Made by a program: the position numbers and the translations under genes
The notes under the pieces: generated by a model
Databases searched by the model: none
Told to the model about the DNA's origin: nothing
Seen by the model: the letters and a program-made list of their open reading frames with translations, nothing else
Shown here: positions 17,789-26,855 of the stretch, piece by piece
Layout of the letters: the number at the start of each line of letters is the position of its first letter
How positions within the stretch are numbered: position 1 is the first letter of the stretch
NCBI RefSeq assembly: GCF_023072595.1
Contig: NZ_JALLGK010000001.1
Span: 930,001 to 994,000 of the forward strand
DNA from: Streptomyces sp. XM4193
Lineage (GTDB): Bacteria > Actinomycetota > Actinomycetes > Streptomycetales > Streptomycetaceae
Length of the DNA: 64,000 nt
Direction of reading: 5' to 3'

Positions 17789-20700
17789 TCAGTACACGTC
17801 GCGGACGTAGCGCTTGTCGGAGGCGAGCTGTTTGACGTGGGCGCGGGCCGCCTGCTCGTCGAGGCCGCCGTGCAGGGCGACGAGTTCGTGCAGGGCGCGG
17901 TCGACGTCGCCGGCCATCCGGGAGGCGTCGCCGCAGACGTAGAAGTGGGCGCCGTCCCGGAGCCAGGACCAGACCTTGGCGCCGTGTTCGCGCAGCCTGT
18001 CCTGGACGTAGACCTTGTTGCGCTGGTCGCGGGAGAAGGCCGTGTCCAGGCGGGTGAGCACCCGGTCGTCGAGCAGCTTCACGAGCCGGTCGCGGTGGTA
18101 GAAGTCGGTGGCCTCGTGCTGTTCGCCGAAGAAGAGCCAGTTGGGTGCGGAGTGTCCCAGCGCCTGACGCTCCTGGAGGAAGCCGAGGAAGGGCGCGACG
18201 CCCGTACCGGGACCGACCATGATCATCGGAGTCTGCGGATCGGTGGGTGGCCGGAAGTGCGCGGTGGGCTGGACGAAGACCTGTACGGGGCTGTCCGGGG
18301 GCGCGTCGGCCAGAAAGGTGGACGCGACGCCCTTGCGGGTGCGCAGGCCGTCCCGCGTCCCGTAGCGGACGACCGAGACCGTGAGCGAGAGCAGGCCGGG
18401 GTCGGTGAGCGGGCTGGAGGAGATGGAGTACCGGCGCGGCCGGAGCTGCCCCAACACGCCCAGCCAGTCGGTGAGTTCGGCGTCGACCGGGAACTCCTTG
18501 AGCACGTCCACCGCCTGCCGTCCCCAGGTCCACTGGGTCAACTCCCCGGTGTTGTCCGGGCGCAGGAGCTTGCGCAGTACGGGGCTGCCGCCTCGTTCTG
18601 CGAGCAGCCGCAGCAGGCCGGGGGTGACGCGGGTGATGTCGAAGTGCCGCAGAAGTGCCTCCGACAGCGGCAGCGGTTCGAGCGGGCTGCGCTGCGGATC
18701 GAGCCCGAGGTCCCGCGGGTGGACCGGTGCGTTCGGATCGGTACGGGTGGCGTCGAGCCATTCCGCCACCAGCGAGGGGCAGTTGAGCGGCAGTACGCCG
18801 AGTGCGTCGCCGACCCGGTGGTCGAGGCCCTCGGCGGTGAGAGTGAACTGACGCACCTCCTTCGCCCCGCCCGGGCGGCCGAGCAGACGGTTTCCGACGA
18901 GTCGGGAGGTGAACGGCGCGAGTCTGGTGGGCCGTTCCTCCTCGGGGCGCTGGACTGCCGTGGTGACGACGGGAGTTGGCCGGTCGGAGAGAGCTGCTCG
19001 TATCTGCGCGGTCCACTGCCGGACGGTCTCCCGACAGTCCGGTTCGCAGTCCGCGCGCGGGGCGAGGCGGTGTGCGCCCAGTCCCTCCAGGGCGGCGTCC
19101 AGACGGCGGCCGTGACCGCAGAAGTCGGTGTAGGAGGAGTCGCCGAGCGCGAGGACGGAGTACCGCACGCCGTCCAGTCGCGGGGCGTCGTGGTGCGTCA
19201 GGGCCTCCCAGAACCCGGTGCCGTTGTCGGGTGCCTCACCGTCGCCGTAGGTGCTGGTGACCAGCAGAAGGTCGGCGTCGCGCGGGAGTTCGCCGGGCAG
19301 CAGGGAGCTCATGTCGAGCAGTCGGGGCCGGCGGCGGGTTTCGGACAGTTCGCGGTGGAGCCGCTGGGCCGCCTCCTCCGCGTTGCCGGTCTGGGAGGCC
19401 CACAGAACGAGCAGCGGTCGGCCGTTCTGTTCCGTGGGAGAGTCCGGTGCCGGTGTGGCGGATGCGGCGGCCGGGGGAGTGCTCGGTGGGGCGGTCGGCG
19501 TCGTACGCGAACAGTGGCCCGCCAGCAGGCCGTTGACCCAGTGCAGGGCGGCGGGGTCGAGCGGCGCGTCCGCCGGGAGCACGGGCACCGCACCGGCGAG
19601 TGCGGCGGAGGCGGCGGCGTCGGCGAAGGGGGTGGGGTCGGCCGGGTGCCCGGCGGCGGGTGGTGCCGCCAGGGCGGCGAGGAAGCCGCCGAGGTAGCGG
19701 CGGGCCCGCTCGTCGAGCGTCGGCGGGGAGAGGTCGGCTATGCCCAACACGGCCTGAAGCGCCGGCACTTGATCGCTCCAGGAGCCCCGGCGGTGGTCGT
19801 CGGCAGCGCTGTCGCCCTCTCCGCGGCCGTCACCGGCAGGGCCGCCACGGGCAGGGTCGTCGCCTCCGGGGCCGTCGCCTCCAGGACCGCCACCGCGAGG
19901 GCCGTCGCCTCCGGGGCCGTCGTCGTGGACGCCGGCGCGGGGCGCTGCCAAGGCTCCCGTCGTCCCGACCGTCCGACCCGTCCCGAGAGCCTCCGGGATG
20001 TCGGTTCGTGCGGCGGGCCCGACCCGGCTGAGCGCGACCGCGCACACCTTGAACTCGGGTTGGAAGGAGATCGGGTCGACCGCGTCGTTGGTGACCGCGT
20101 TGATGCTCAGCTCCTCGCCGTACAGATCGTTCCAGTGGAACGGAGCGAAGCAACTCCCCTCCCGCACACGGTCGGTGACGACCGCGGGCAGCACCGCGTG
20201 CCCACGCCTGGAGGCGATCCGCACCCGGTCGCCGTCCACGACGCGGAGGGTGTGGGCGTCCCGGGGGTGGATCTCGACGAACGGGCCGGGGTTGAGCCGG
20301 TTCAGCCGCGGGACCCGCCCCGTTTTGGTGAGGGTGTGCCACTGGTGCGGCACCCGTCCGGTGTTGAGCACGAACGGGTGGTCGTCGTCGGGGAGTTCGG
20401 CGGCCGGAAGGTGCGGGCGGGCGTGGAAGACCGCCCGCCCGTCGGGCGTCGGGAAGGCGAGCGCGGGGCGCGTACCGTCCTCCCGCACGAGCAGGGGGCT
20501 GTGCACGCCGTCGTTGCGGTAGCGCACGGGGTTGCGGTCGGGGCCGTCCGGGGCGGCCGGCCACTGCACGGGGCCCGCGCGGAGCCGCTCGTGGCTCACT
20601 CCGCGCAGGTCGTAGCCGGTGGCAGGGTTCGAGGCGCGGGTGATCTCCTCGAAGACCTCCTCGGCGCTGTCGTGGGAGAAGCCCTGTTCGTAGCCCATCC

Positions 20701-22297
20701 CGCGGGCCACGGCGGCTATCAGCCGCCAGTCCGGCCAGGCGTCGCCGGGTGGTTCGGTGGCCGCCGCGGCCAGGGTGAGGCTGCGTTCGGAGTTGACCAG
20801 CACGCCCTCCGCCTCGGACCACATGGCGCCGGGCAGTACGACGTCGGCGTACGTGTTGGTCTCGGTTTCGGCGAACACGTCCTGGGTGACGACGAGTTCG
20901 GCCGCCTCCAGGCCGCGTATCACCGTGTCGCGGTTGGCGACCGAGGCGACGGGGTTTGTGCAGATGATCCAGCAGGCCCGGATCTCGCCGCGCGCCATCC
21001 GCTCGAAGAGGTCGACGGTGCCGCGCCCGTGGCCGTCGGGGCGTATCGCCCCCGGCTCGATTCCCCACAACTCCTCGACGCGCGCACGGTCTTCGGCGTC
21101 GAGCGCCGAGCGCTGGCCGGGGAGCCCGGGGCCCATGTAGCCCATCTCGCGTCCGCCCATGGCGTTCGGCTGGCCGGTGAGGGAGAACGGTCCGCTGCCC
21201 GGTCGGCAGATCGCACCGGTCGCGAGGTGGAGGTTGATCAGGGCGTTGGTGTTCCAGGTGCCGTGGGTGGACTGGTTGAGGCCCATCGTCCAGCAGCTGG
21301 TCCACTCGCCGCCGCTGCTCGCCTCGCCGATCAGCCGCGCCGCCTCGCGCAGATCGGCTTCCGGTATGCCGGTCGTCGAGGCGACGCGTTCGGGCGGGTA
21401 GTCCGCGAGCATCGCCGCCAACTCGGGCCAGCCCGTGGTGTGTTCGGCGATGAACGCGTCGTCGGTGTGCCCGTTGTCGACGAGCAGCCGCAGCAGACCG
21501 TTGAGCAGGGACAGATCCGTGCCGGGCCTGATCCGGAGGAAGAGGTCCGCCTTCTCCGCGGTGGCGGTGCGCCGGGGATCGACGACGATCAGCTTGGCGC
21601 CACCGCGCTTGACCCGGTCCATCATCCGCAGGAAGAGGACGGGGTGGCAGTCGGCCATGTTGGAGCCGATCACCAGGAAGAGATCGGCGCGGTCGAGGTC
21701 GTCGTAGCTGCCGGGAGGACCGTCCGCGCCGAGCGAGAGCTTGTAGCCGCTGCCCGCACCGGCCATGCAGAGCCGGGAGTTGGACTCGATCCACCGGGTG
21801 CGCAGATAGCCCTTGGCGAGCTTGTTGGCGAGGTACTGGGCCTCGATGCTCATCTGGCCCGAGACGTACAGGGCCACCGAGTCCGGGCCGTGTTCGTCGA
21901 CGATCGCCCGCAGCCGACGTGCGGTGTGCGCGACCGCTTCGGCCGTCGGGGTCGGTACGGGTGCCGCCTCGCGGTCCGGCCGTCCGGGGGCGTCCGCGCG
22001 GTCGGGCCGTACCAGCGCGGCCGACAGCCGGCCCGGTGCGGCCAGCATCTCGGCGGTGGTGGCGCCCTTGGTGCACAGCCGCCCGCGGTTGGCCGGGTGC
22101 TCCGGATCGCCGGACACCGCGGTGACGACGCGCGGCGCGCAATCCCCGGCGGCGGCTGTGGCAACGGCTGTGGCCGCCAAGTCCGCCGGGGCGTCCGTCA
22201 GTTGGAGGAGCATGCCGCAGCCGACCCCGCAGTAGGTGCAGACCGTCCTCACCCGGTCCGTGCCGTCGCCGGTGGCGGACGTCCGCTGCGTGTCCAC
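17789..22297 (-). CDS. Assimilatory nitrate reductase fused to a CysJ-like NADPH flavoprotein
   Basis: A 1,502-residue fusion. Residues 15-770 are a molybdopterin-bis-MGD oxidoreductase of the NasC/NapA type, with 4Fe-4S ligands C20, C23, C27 and C75 (CTYCGVGC onward) and a C-terminal MGD-binding domain. Residues about 785-840 are a Gly/Asp/Pro repeat linker. From about 890 (LHWVNGLLAG) the protein resembles the sulfite reductase alpha subunit: an FMN flavodoxin domain (LVLWASQTGNAEEAAQRL), then an FAD domain and an NADPH domain ending YVRDVY. Electrons can thus run NADPH-FAD-FMN-FeS-Mo within one chain, reducing nitrate to nitrite in the cytoplasm. The start is GTG 22297 after GGAGAGGAG. A GlnR-type box lies upstream, fitting nitrogen control. 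Confidence 0.93.
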   Translation of the reverse strand: MDTQRTSATGDGTDRVRTVCTYCGVGCGMLLQLTDAPADLAATAVATAAAGDCAPRVVTAVSGDPEHPANRGRLCTKGATTAEMLAAPGRLSAALVRPDRADAPGRPDREAAPVPTPTAEAVAHTARRLRAIVDEHGPDSVALYVSGQMSIEAQYLANKLAKGYLRTRWIESNSRLCMAGAGSGYKLSLGADGPPGSYDDLDRADLFLVIGSNMADCHPVLFLRMMDRVKRGGAKLIVVDPRRTATAEKADLFLRIRPGTDLSLLNGLLRLLVDNGHTDDAFIAEHTTGWPELAAMLADYPPERVASTTGIPEADLREAARLIGEASSGGEWTSCWTMGLNQSTHGTWNTNALINLHLATGAICRPGSGPFSLTGQPNAMGGREMGYMGPGLPGQRSALDAEDRARVEELWGIEPGAIRPDGHGRGTVDLFERMARGEIRACWIICTNPVASVANRDTVIRGLEAAELVVTQDVFAETETNTYADVVLPGAMWSEAEGVLVNSERSLTLAAAATEPPGDAWPDWRLIAAVARGMGYEQGFSHDSAEEVFEEITRASNPATGYDLRGVSHERLRAGPVQWPAAPDGPDRNPVRYRNDGVHSPLLVREDGTRPALAFPTPDGRAVFHARPHLPAAELPDDDHPFVLNTGRVPHQWHTLTKTGRVPRLNRLNPGPFVEIHPRDAHTLRVVDGDRVRIASRRGHAVLPAVVTDRVREGSCFAPFHWNDLYGEELSINAVTNDAVDPISFQPEFKVCAVALSRVGPAARTDIPEALGTGRTVGTTGALAAPRAGVHDDGPGGDGPRGGGPGGDGPGGDDPARGGPAGDGRGEGDSAADDHRRGSWSDQVPALQAVLGIADLSPPTLDERARRYLGGFLAALAAPPAAGHPADPTPFADAAASAALAGAVPVLPADAPLDPAALHWVNGLLAGHCSRTTPTAPPSTPPAAASATPAPDSPTEQNGRPLLVLWASQTGNAEEAAQRLHRELSETRRRPRLLDMSSLLPGELPRDADLLLVTSTYGDGEAPDNGTGFWEALTHHDAPRLDGVRYSVLALGDSSYTDFCGHGRRLDAALEGLGAHRLAPRADCEPDCRETVRQWTAQIRAALSDRPTPVVTTAVQRPEEERPTRLAPFTSRLVGNRLLGRPGGAKEVRQFTLTAEGLDHRVGDALGVLPLNCPSLVAEWLDATRTDPNAPVHPRDLGLDPQRSPLEPLPLSEALLRHFDITRVTPGLLRLLAERGGSPVLRKLLRPDNTGELTQWTWGRQAVDVLKEFPVDAELTDWLGVLGQLRPRRYSISSSPLTDPGLLSLTVSVVRYGTRDGLRTRKGVASTFLADAPPDSPVQVFVQPTAHFRPPTDPQTPMIMVGPGTGVAPFLGFLQERQALGHSAPNWLFFGEQHEATDFYHRDRLVKLLDDRVLTRLDTAFSRDQRNKVYVQDRLREHGAKVWSWLRDGAHFYVCGDASRMAGDVDRALHELVALHGGLDEQAARAHVKQLASDKRYVRDVY

Positions 22298-22351
22298 GAT
22301 TGGCTCCTCTCCTGCGCGCCCCGCCCGGTCCGGACTCGGGTACGGGCCCAG

Positions 22352-22383
22352 ACTCTAGAAGGCTCCGGTTTCCGTCCGGTCAC
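22352..22383 (-). promoter_or_regulatory. GlnR-type box and -10 region of the nitrate reductase gene
   Basis: On the minus strand GTGAC-N6-GAAAC (22368-22383) fits the GlnR half-site pattern gTnAC-n6-GaAAC. It lies just upstream of TAGAGT (22352-22357), a plausible -10, so the box would cover the -35 area. GlnR is the nitrogen regulator of actinomycetes and activates nitrate assimilation genes. Assignment is by consensus only. Confidence 0.7.
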
Positions 22384-22492
22384 CCCGCCCGGGGCAGGAG
22401 GGTTGCGCGCCCCGCACGCCGCGCCGCCGACCGCGGTGAGGCCGACCGTGCCGGGGTCCGCGATCACCGGCCCGCCGGCCCGTCGCCGCGCG

Positions 22493-23590
22493 TCAGCTCT
22501 GGCGTCCCTCGGCGGCACGACGGTGGCCGTAGGTGACGGTGGCGACGAACCCGACCAGGTCGAGCGGTCGCCCGGCCGGCTGGTCCAGCAGCTGCGCGAG
22601 CCCGTCGCTGAGCACCACCGGTGGGGCCGCCAGCGGTTCCGCCCGGACGCTCGCTTCGTGCAGCAGGTGGAAGTCCTCCCGGGCGGCGAGCAGTCGGTCG
22701 CGGACCGCGGCGGGGTCCGTGTGGTCGTCGAGTCGATCCCAGCGTTCGGCGGTCTCCGTCCAGGCGCGCGCGATGAGGTCTGTGGCGGCTGCCGCGGCCT
22801 CCACCGCCTGGTCGAGGCCGAGCTTGAGTTCGAGGAGCAGCGCGGTGCCGGCCGTCTCGCCCCCGAGCTCGCCCAGCACCGCGAACAGGGCGTGCGCGGC
22901 GGCCCGTTGCTCCTCGAGGGCCGCCTGCTCGGCCTCGCTCGCGCACTCGGTCCCGGGGGCCGCGTCCGGGCCGCCGGTGCAGAGGTGGAGGACGGTGCCC
23001 GGCCGTCCGCGCAGCGCTCCGGTGTCACCGGCGACCAGCGCGGTGGCCGAGGTGCAGACCGCCGGTTCGAGCAGCAGGCCGGCCGCAGTGCGCAGACGTT
23101 TGCCGGCGGCGGAGACGCCCTCCGGGGTCGACCAGCCCTGGGCCTCCGCGCGGAAGGTCAGGCTGGAGAGGTCGGTGTCGAAGTCGACGAGGAACCGGCG
23201 GGCCTCGGCCGCGGTGTCGGACGCGCGTGCGCTCTGCGCCCGGGCGTCGTCGACGTAACTCTGGCCCGCCTCCCGGAACTCCTGCCTGCCGTGCGGGGTG
23301 CCCCAGTCGGCGAGCAGCCGGTCCACGCCCTCCGGCGAGAGGCCGGCGGGCAGCGTCGCGTGCCGCTGGAATCCGGCGAACAGGTCGAGCAGACGCGGGA
23401 GTTGGGACTCGAACCAGGGCGCGGTGCTCTCCCGCACGACGACGAGGTCGTCCCCCATGCTCGACAGGGGGAGACCGGAGGCCACCGCCATGGCGGCGAC
23501 ACCGGTGTTCGCCAACTGCACCGAGCGGGTCAGCGCGTTGAGCGGGAAGGCGTCGACGTCGTAGAGCGAGGTGTTGCGGTGACCGGACAT
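22493..23590 (-). CDS. Hypothetical all-helical protein upstream of the nitrate reductase gene
   Basis: About 365 residues, start uncertain (ATG 23590 or TTG 23605; neither has a clear ribosome binding site). The sequence is alanine- and leucine-rich and predicted mainly helical, with segments such as LPRLLDLFAGFQRHATLPAGL and ELKLGLDQAVEAAAAATDLIARAW. There are no membrane spans and no signal peptide. Two cysteines appear in LHLCTGG and GTECASE. I do not recognise a family. It precedes the nitrate reductase gene on the same strand, but a 195-base gap with its own GlnR-type box separates them, so a shared function is not implied. Confidence 0.7.
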   Translation of the reverse strand: MSGHRNTSLYDVDAFPLNALTRSVQLANTGVAAMAVASGLPLSSMGDDLVVVRESTAPWFESQLPRLLDLFAGFQRHATLPAGLSPEGVDRLLADWGTPHGRQEFREAGQSYVDDARAQSARASDTAAEARRFLVDFDTDLSSLTFRAEAQGWSTPEGVSAAGKRLRTAAGLLLEPAVCTSATALVAGDTGALRGRPGTVLHLCTGGPDAAPGTECASEAEQAALEEQRAAAHALFAVLGELGGETAGTALLLELKLGLDQAVEAAAAATDLIARAWTETAERWDRLDDHTDPAAVRDRLLAAREDFHLLHEASVRAEPLAAPPVVLSDGLAQLLDQPAGRPLDLVGFVATVTYGHRRAAEGRQS

Positions 23591-23792
23591 GTGGAGCGTC
23601 GCCAATCATCTGTCGGGAGTGATCTTCGTCGACCATCCTGTCCCACGGAGGGCGGTGGCACCGGTGACATTTTGGTCAGCTTCACTGCTGGGTAACATCG
23701 TTGGCCGGTATATGCGTGCGTCACGTTCGGGTTCGGGCCGGGAAAGCCCCGACGGTCGGCGTATCGACGCGCACTCTGTCAGTGCCCGGCGG

Positions 23793-23798
23793 TAGACA
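23793..23798 (+). promoter_or_regulatory. -10-like hexamer TAGACA, leaderless start for the GyrI-like gene
   Basis: TAGACA is followed by six bases and the ATG at 23805; the last base departs from the TANNNT pattern. Confidence 0.4.
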
Positions 23799-23804
23799 GG
23801 GCGG

Positions 23805-24446
23805 ATGCCGAGCGACAAGAGCGACTTCAAGAAGACCCTCGACAGCTACCGGGCGGAGCGCGGCGAGTTCCGGGTCCTGCGGGTGCCGCCCACGCGCTAT
23901 CTGATGATCGACGGCCACGGCGACCCCAACACCTCCGCCGCCTTCGCCGAGTCGGTGGAGTCGCTCTATCCGGTCGCCTACAAGCTCAAGTTCACCAGCG
24001 CGCGCCGACTCGAACGCGACTACGTCGTCCCGCCGTTGGAGGGCCTGTGGTGGGCACGGGACATGGACGCCTTCACCGCCTCCCGGGACAAGAGCCGCTG
24101 GGACTGGACGCTGATGATCATGGTGCCCGAGTGGATCGAGGAGTCGCACTTCACCGCCGCGGTCGAGGAGGCCGGCAAGAAGCGTCCGCCCCGCCTGGAC
24201 GCCGTGCGCATGGAGTCGCTCGACGAGGGGCTGTGCGTCCAGACGCTGCATCTCGGCCCGTACGACGACGAGGCACCGCTGCTCAACCGGATGCACCACG
24301 ACTTCATCCCGGGCGAGGGGCTGCGCATGACCGGCAGGCACCACGAGATCTACCTCAACGACTCCCGCCGCACCGCGCCCGAGAAGCTGCGCACTCTGCT
24401 CCGGCAGCCCGTCGAACCCCTGCCGGAGCGCGAGGCGGACCGGTAG
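23805..24446 (+). CDS. GyrI-like small-molecule-binding domain protein
   Basis: A 213-residue soluble protein with the stand-alone GyrI-like fold. Landmarks are FRVLRVPPTRYLMIDGHGDPNTS at the start, LEGLWWARDMDAF in the middle, and TLHLGPYDDEAPLLNRMHHDFI followed by HEIYLNDSRRTAPEKLRTLLRQPV at the end. Free-standing GyrI-like proteins bind or hydrolyse lipophilic compounds such as cyclopropanoids; others inhibit gyrase. No DNA-binding domain is attached. It stands alone and ends at a short hairpin. Confidence 0.88.
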   Translation: MPSDKSDFKKTLDSYRAERGEFRVLRVPPTRYLMIDGHGDPNTSAAFAESVESLYPVAYKLKFTSARRLERDYVVPPLEGLWWARDMDAFTASRDKSRWDWTLMIMVPEWIEESHFTAAVEEAGKKRPPRLDAVRMESLDEGLCVQTLHLGPYDDEAPLLNRMHHDFIPGEGLRMTGRHHEIYLNDSRRTAPEKLRTLLRQPVEPLPEREADR

Positions 24447-24458
24447 GGCCGCTCGCGG

Positions 24459-24478
24459 GCCGACGGCCGACCGTCGGC
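24459..24478 (+). terminator. Short hairpin after the GyrI-like gene
   Basis: GCCGACGG-CCGA-CCGTCGGC: perfect 8-base arms with a tetraloop. Confidence 0.5.
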
Positions 24479-24799
24479 ACCGGCCCGTCCTTCGGGCACA
24501 CCGGGTACGCCGCCCACCCCTGCCTCCCGCACCCTTCCGTGCCCGCCCGACCCGTTCCCTTCTCCGCCCGCCCGACCCCGTTCCCTCCGAAGAGCCGATG
24601 TGCCGGGTTCCGCCGGGAGGCAGCAGCCGACACCCGGCCCGTTCCGGCCCCCGCCTCCGCGGTGAGGCGGCGCCGCGTCCGGTCGCCCGTCCTGCGAAAC
24701 CACCACTTGTCGACCAACTGTCAAGCAAAGTGGGCTCTTTGGCGGTTGGCTGGGTAGCTACCAGTCCGGGGCCGGAGCGCCGGCGGAAGAGGGGGATCG
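24479..24799. other. Intergenic region before the kinase gene
   Basis: There is no gene here. Bases 24530-24590 show a near repeat of CGCCCGACCCGTTCCCTTC / CGCCCGACCCCGTTCCCTCC. The A/T-richer stretch 24700-24765 (ACTTGTCGACCAACTGTCAAGCAAAGT then GGGTAGCTACC) is the likely promoter area; GGTAGCTACC is a 10-base palindrome. Confidence 0.45.
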
Positions 24800-26416
24800 G
24801 TGGAACCGCTGAGAGCGGAAGACCCAACGCGCATCGGTGACCTCGCTCTGCGTGCGCGGCTGGGTTCGGGCGGTATGGGACAGGTCTATCTGGGGCGCAC
24901 TCCCGGCGGCAAGACGGTCGCCGTCAAGGTCGTCTACGCCCATCTCGCGCTCCAACCGAACTTCCGCCGCCGCTTCCGACGCGAGGTGATAGCCGCCAGG
25001 GCGGTTTCGGGCGCCTACACCGCCCCGGTGGTGGCGGCCGGAGTGGACGACAACCCGCCGTGGATCGCGACCTCGTACGTGCCCGGTCCCTCGCTCTTCG
25101 AGGCCGTCTCCGAGAGCGGGCCGCTGCCCGAGAACTCGCTCTGGCTGCTGGCCGCCGGGCTCGTGGAGGCGCTTCAGGCGATCCACACCGAGGACCTCCT
25201 GCACCGCGACCTCAAGCCCTCCAACATCCTGATGGCCGAGGACGGGCCGCGGGTCATCGACTTCGGGATCGCGCACGCGATGGACGGCACCGCGCTCACC
25301 CCGACCAACGCCACCATCGGCACCCCCGGCTTCATGTCGCCCGAACAGGCCGAGGGCCGCCATCTCGACGCGGCCAGCGACATCTTCTCGCTCGGCGCCG
25401 TGCTCGCCTACGCCGCCACGGGCCAGGAGCCGTTCGGGCACGGGCCGCCGCTGGCCATCCTCCACCGAGTCGTCAACGGCACTCCCCGGCTGACCGGGAC
25501 GCCCGAGCCGGTGCTGACCCTTGTCGAGCGCTGTCTGGCCAAGGATCCGGCCATGCGGCCCACGCCCCCGCAACTCCTCGGCGAGATCACCACCCACTGG
25601 ACACCGCCCGACAACCCCACCTGGCCCAAGGCGGTCAACACCCTCATCGAGAGCACCCCGCAGACCCCGCCCCGCACCACTCCCTACGGTCGCCCCGATG
25701 CGGTCGAGCCGACCCCTGACGGCCTCACCGCGCGCCATGTGCACGCCTACGACCTCGGGGAGTCCGGCGATCGGGTCGGGGCCGCGCGGCTGCTGGCGGA
25801 GATCGCCGTCGACAAGGGTCGGGTGCTCGGCCGCGACCACCCGCGCACGCTGACGACGCGCCACAACCACGCCTACAACCTCGGTGAGTCCGGCGACCAC
25901 GCGCAGGCGGCGCGACTGCTCGCCGAGGTCGCGGCGGACCGGGCGCGGGTCCTCGGCCCGGACCACCCGCGCACTCTGACGACGCGCCACAACCACGCCT
26001 ACAACCTGGGCGAGTCCGGTGACCGCGCCGGGGCGGCGCGGTTGCTGGCGGAGATCGCCGCCGACAAGGGTCGGGTGCTCGGCCGCGACCACCCGCGCAC
26101 CCTGACGACGCGCCACAACCACGCCTACAACCTCGGTGAGTCCGGCGACCACGCGCAGGCGGCGCGACTGCTCGCGCAAGTGGCGCTCGACAAACGGCGG
26201 GTGCTGGGCCCGGACCACCCGCACACCCTCACCACCCGGCACGAACACGCCTACAGCCTGGGGGCGTCGGGCGGTCGTGCGCAGGCTGCGCTGCTGCTCG
26301 CCGAGGTCGCCGGCGACCGTGCGCGGGTGCTGGGGCCCGATCACCCCCAGACCCGGCTCTCCCGGCGCGAACAGCTGCGAATGCAGGCCGGTTCCCGGGT
26401 CGACCCCGGTTCCTGA
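24800..26416 (+). CDS. Soluble Ser/Thr protein kinase with five TPR repeats
   Basis: A 538-residue protein. The N-terminal Hanks-type kinase (residues 10-270) has an intact P-loop LGSGGMGQVYLG, Lys43 (VAVKVV), the catalytic HRDLKPSN (H135-N142), DFG (154-156) and GTPGFMSPEQ in the activation region. After a proline-rich linker come five 42-residue TPR repeats of the kinesin-light-chain type (unit TTRHNHAYNLGESGDHAQAA), residues about 309-518. There is no membrane helix, unlike PknB-type kinases, so it senses inside the cytoplasm, with the TPR array as protein-binding arm. GAAGAGGGGG precedes GTG 24800. The repeats are nearly identical at DNA level, a sign of recent duplication. Confidence 0.93.
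   Translation: MEPLRAEDPTRIGDLALRARLGSGGMGQVYLGRTPGGKTVAVKVVYAHLALQPNFRRRFRREVIAARAVSGAYTAPVVAAGVDDNPPWIATSYVPGPSLFEAVSESGPLPENSLWLLAAGLVEALQAIHTEDLLHRDLKPSNILMAEDGPRVIDFGIAHAMDGTALTPTNATIGTPGFMSPEQAEGRHLDAASDIFSLGAVLAYAATGQEPFGHGPPLAILHRVVNGTPRLTGTPEPVLTLVERCLAKDPAMRPTPPQLLGEITTHWTPPDNPTWPKAVNTLIESTPQTPPRTTPYGRPDAVEPTPDGLTARHVHAYDLGESGDRVGAARLLAEIAVDKGRVLGRDHPRTLTTRHNHAYNLGESGDHAQAARLLAEVAADRARVLGPDHPRTLTTRHNHAYNLGESGDRAGAARLLAEIAADKGRVLGRDHPRTLTTRHNHAYNLGESGDHAQAARLLAQVALDKRRVLGPDHPHTLTTRHEHAYSLGASGGRAQAALLLAEVAGDRARVLGPDHPQTRLSRREQLRMQAGSRVDPGS
25724..26353 (+). repeat. Five tandem 126-bp repeats inside the kinase gene
   Basis: Units start at 25724, 25850, 25976, 26102 and 26228. They alternate between two subtypes: bases 25811-25922 and 26063-26174 (252 bases apart) differ at a single position by eye. 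The last duplication event therefore probably copied two units together. Confidence 0.9.
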
Positions 26417-26511
26417 GCGCTGCTGCCCGCCCGGGGCGCCCGCGCAGGGGCATGCGCTCAAGGCGCCCGAGCGCCGGGCCCCGGCTCTGACGGCCGGGAG
26501 GCGGAAACGGC

Positions 26512-26559
26512 ACCGCCCCCGCGGCGGATACGGACAAGTCCGTGCGCTGCGGGGGCGGT
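26512..26559. terminator. Bidirectional hairpin between kinase and secreted-peptide genes
   Basis: ACCGCCCCCGC pairs with GCGGGGGCGGT; a smaller CGGAC/GTCCG stem lies inside the loop. Confidence 0.7.
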
Positions 26560-26609
26560 TGGCGCCGCTCGCGGAGTGCGGGCGGCGCCGGGCCGACGAT
26601 GCGGCCGGG

Positions 26610-26855
26610 TCAGTCCATGACCATGTCGCCGAAGGTGACCTCGGTGACGATGGCGGTCACCGACTGGTCGATCTGCACGAACTCGGAGTCCTCGACCTCG
26701 GCCTCGGGGGCGAAGACGTCACCGATCTCGAACTCGAGCTCGTAGCTCTCCTTGTGCGTCTTGCCCGAGTCGTGGGCCTGTGCGGTGGCGGCGCCGAACG
26801 CCATCATGCCGGCGACAGTCGCGGCAGCGACGAGCGAACGCATGGTGATACGCAT
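26610..26855 (-). CDS. Small secreted acidic protein, unknown function
   Basis: An 81-residue precursor. Residues 1-27 form a Sec signal peptide (RSLVAAATVAGMMAFGAATAQA). The mature part of about 54 residues begins HDSGKTHKESYELEFEIGD and is strongly acidic, with no cysteine. GGGAGAGGAC precedes ATG 26855; a second in-frame ATG at 26843 would shorten the signal by four residues. I do not recognise the family. The alternating Glu/Val pattern suggests a small extracellular beta protein or an ion-binding peptide. Confidence 0.75.
   Translation of the reverse strand: MRITMRSLVAAATVAGMMAFGAATAQAHDSGKTHKESYELEFEIGDVFAPEAEVEDSEFVQIDQSVTAIVTEVTFGDMVMD

Noticed and set aside
17837..23695. A 1,952-codon open frame on the plus strand opposite the nitrate reductase gene
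   Set aside because: It mirrors the minus-strand coding genes; the high GC leaves antisense frames open. Its protein is rich in Val, Gly and Arg and shows no domain, while the opposite strand has unmistakable enzyme motifs.
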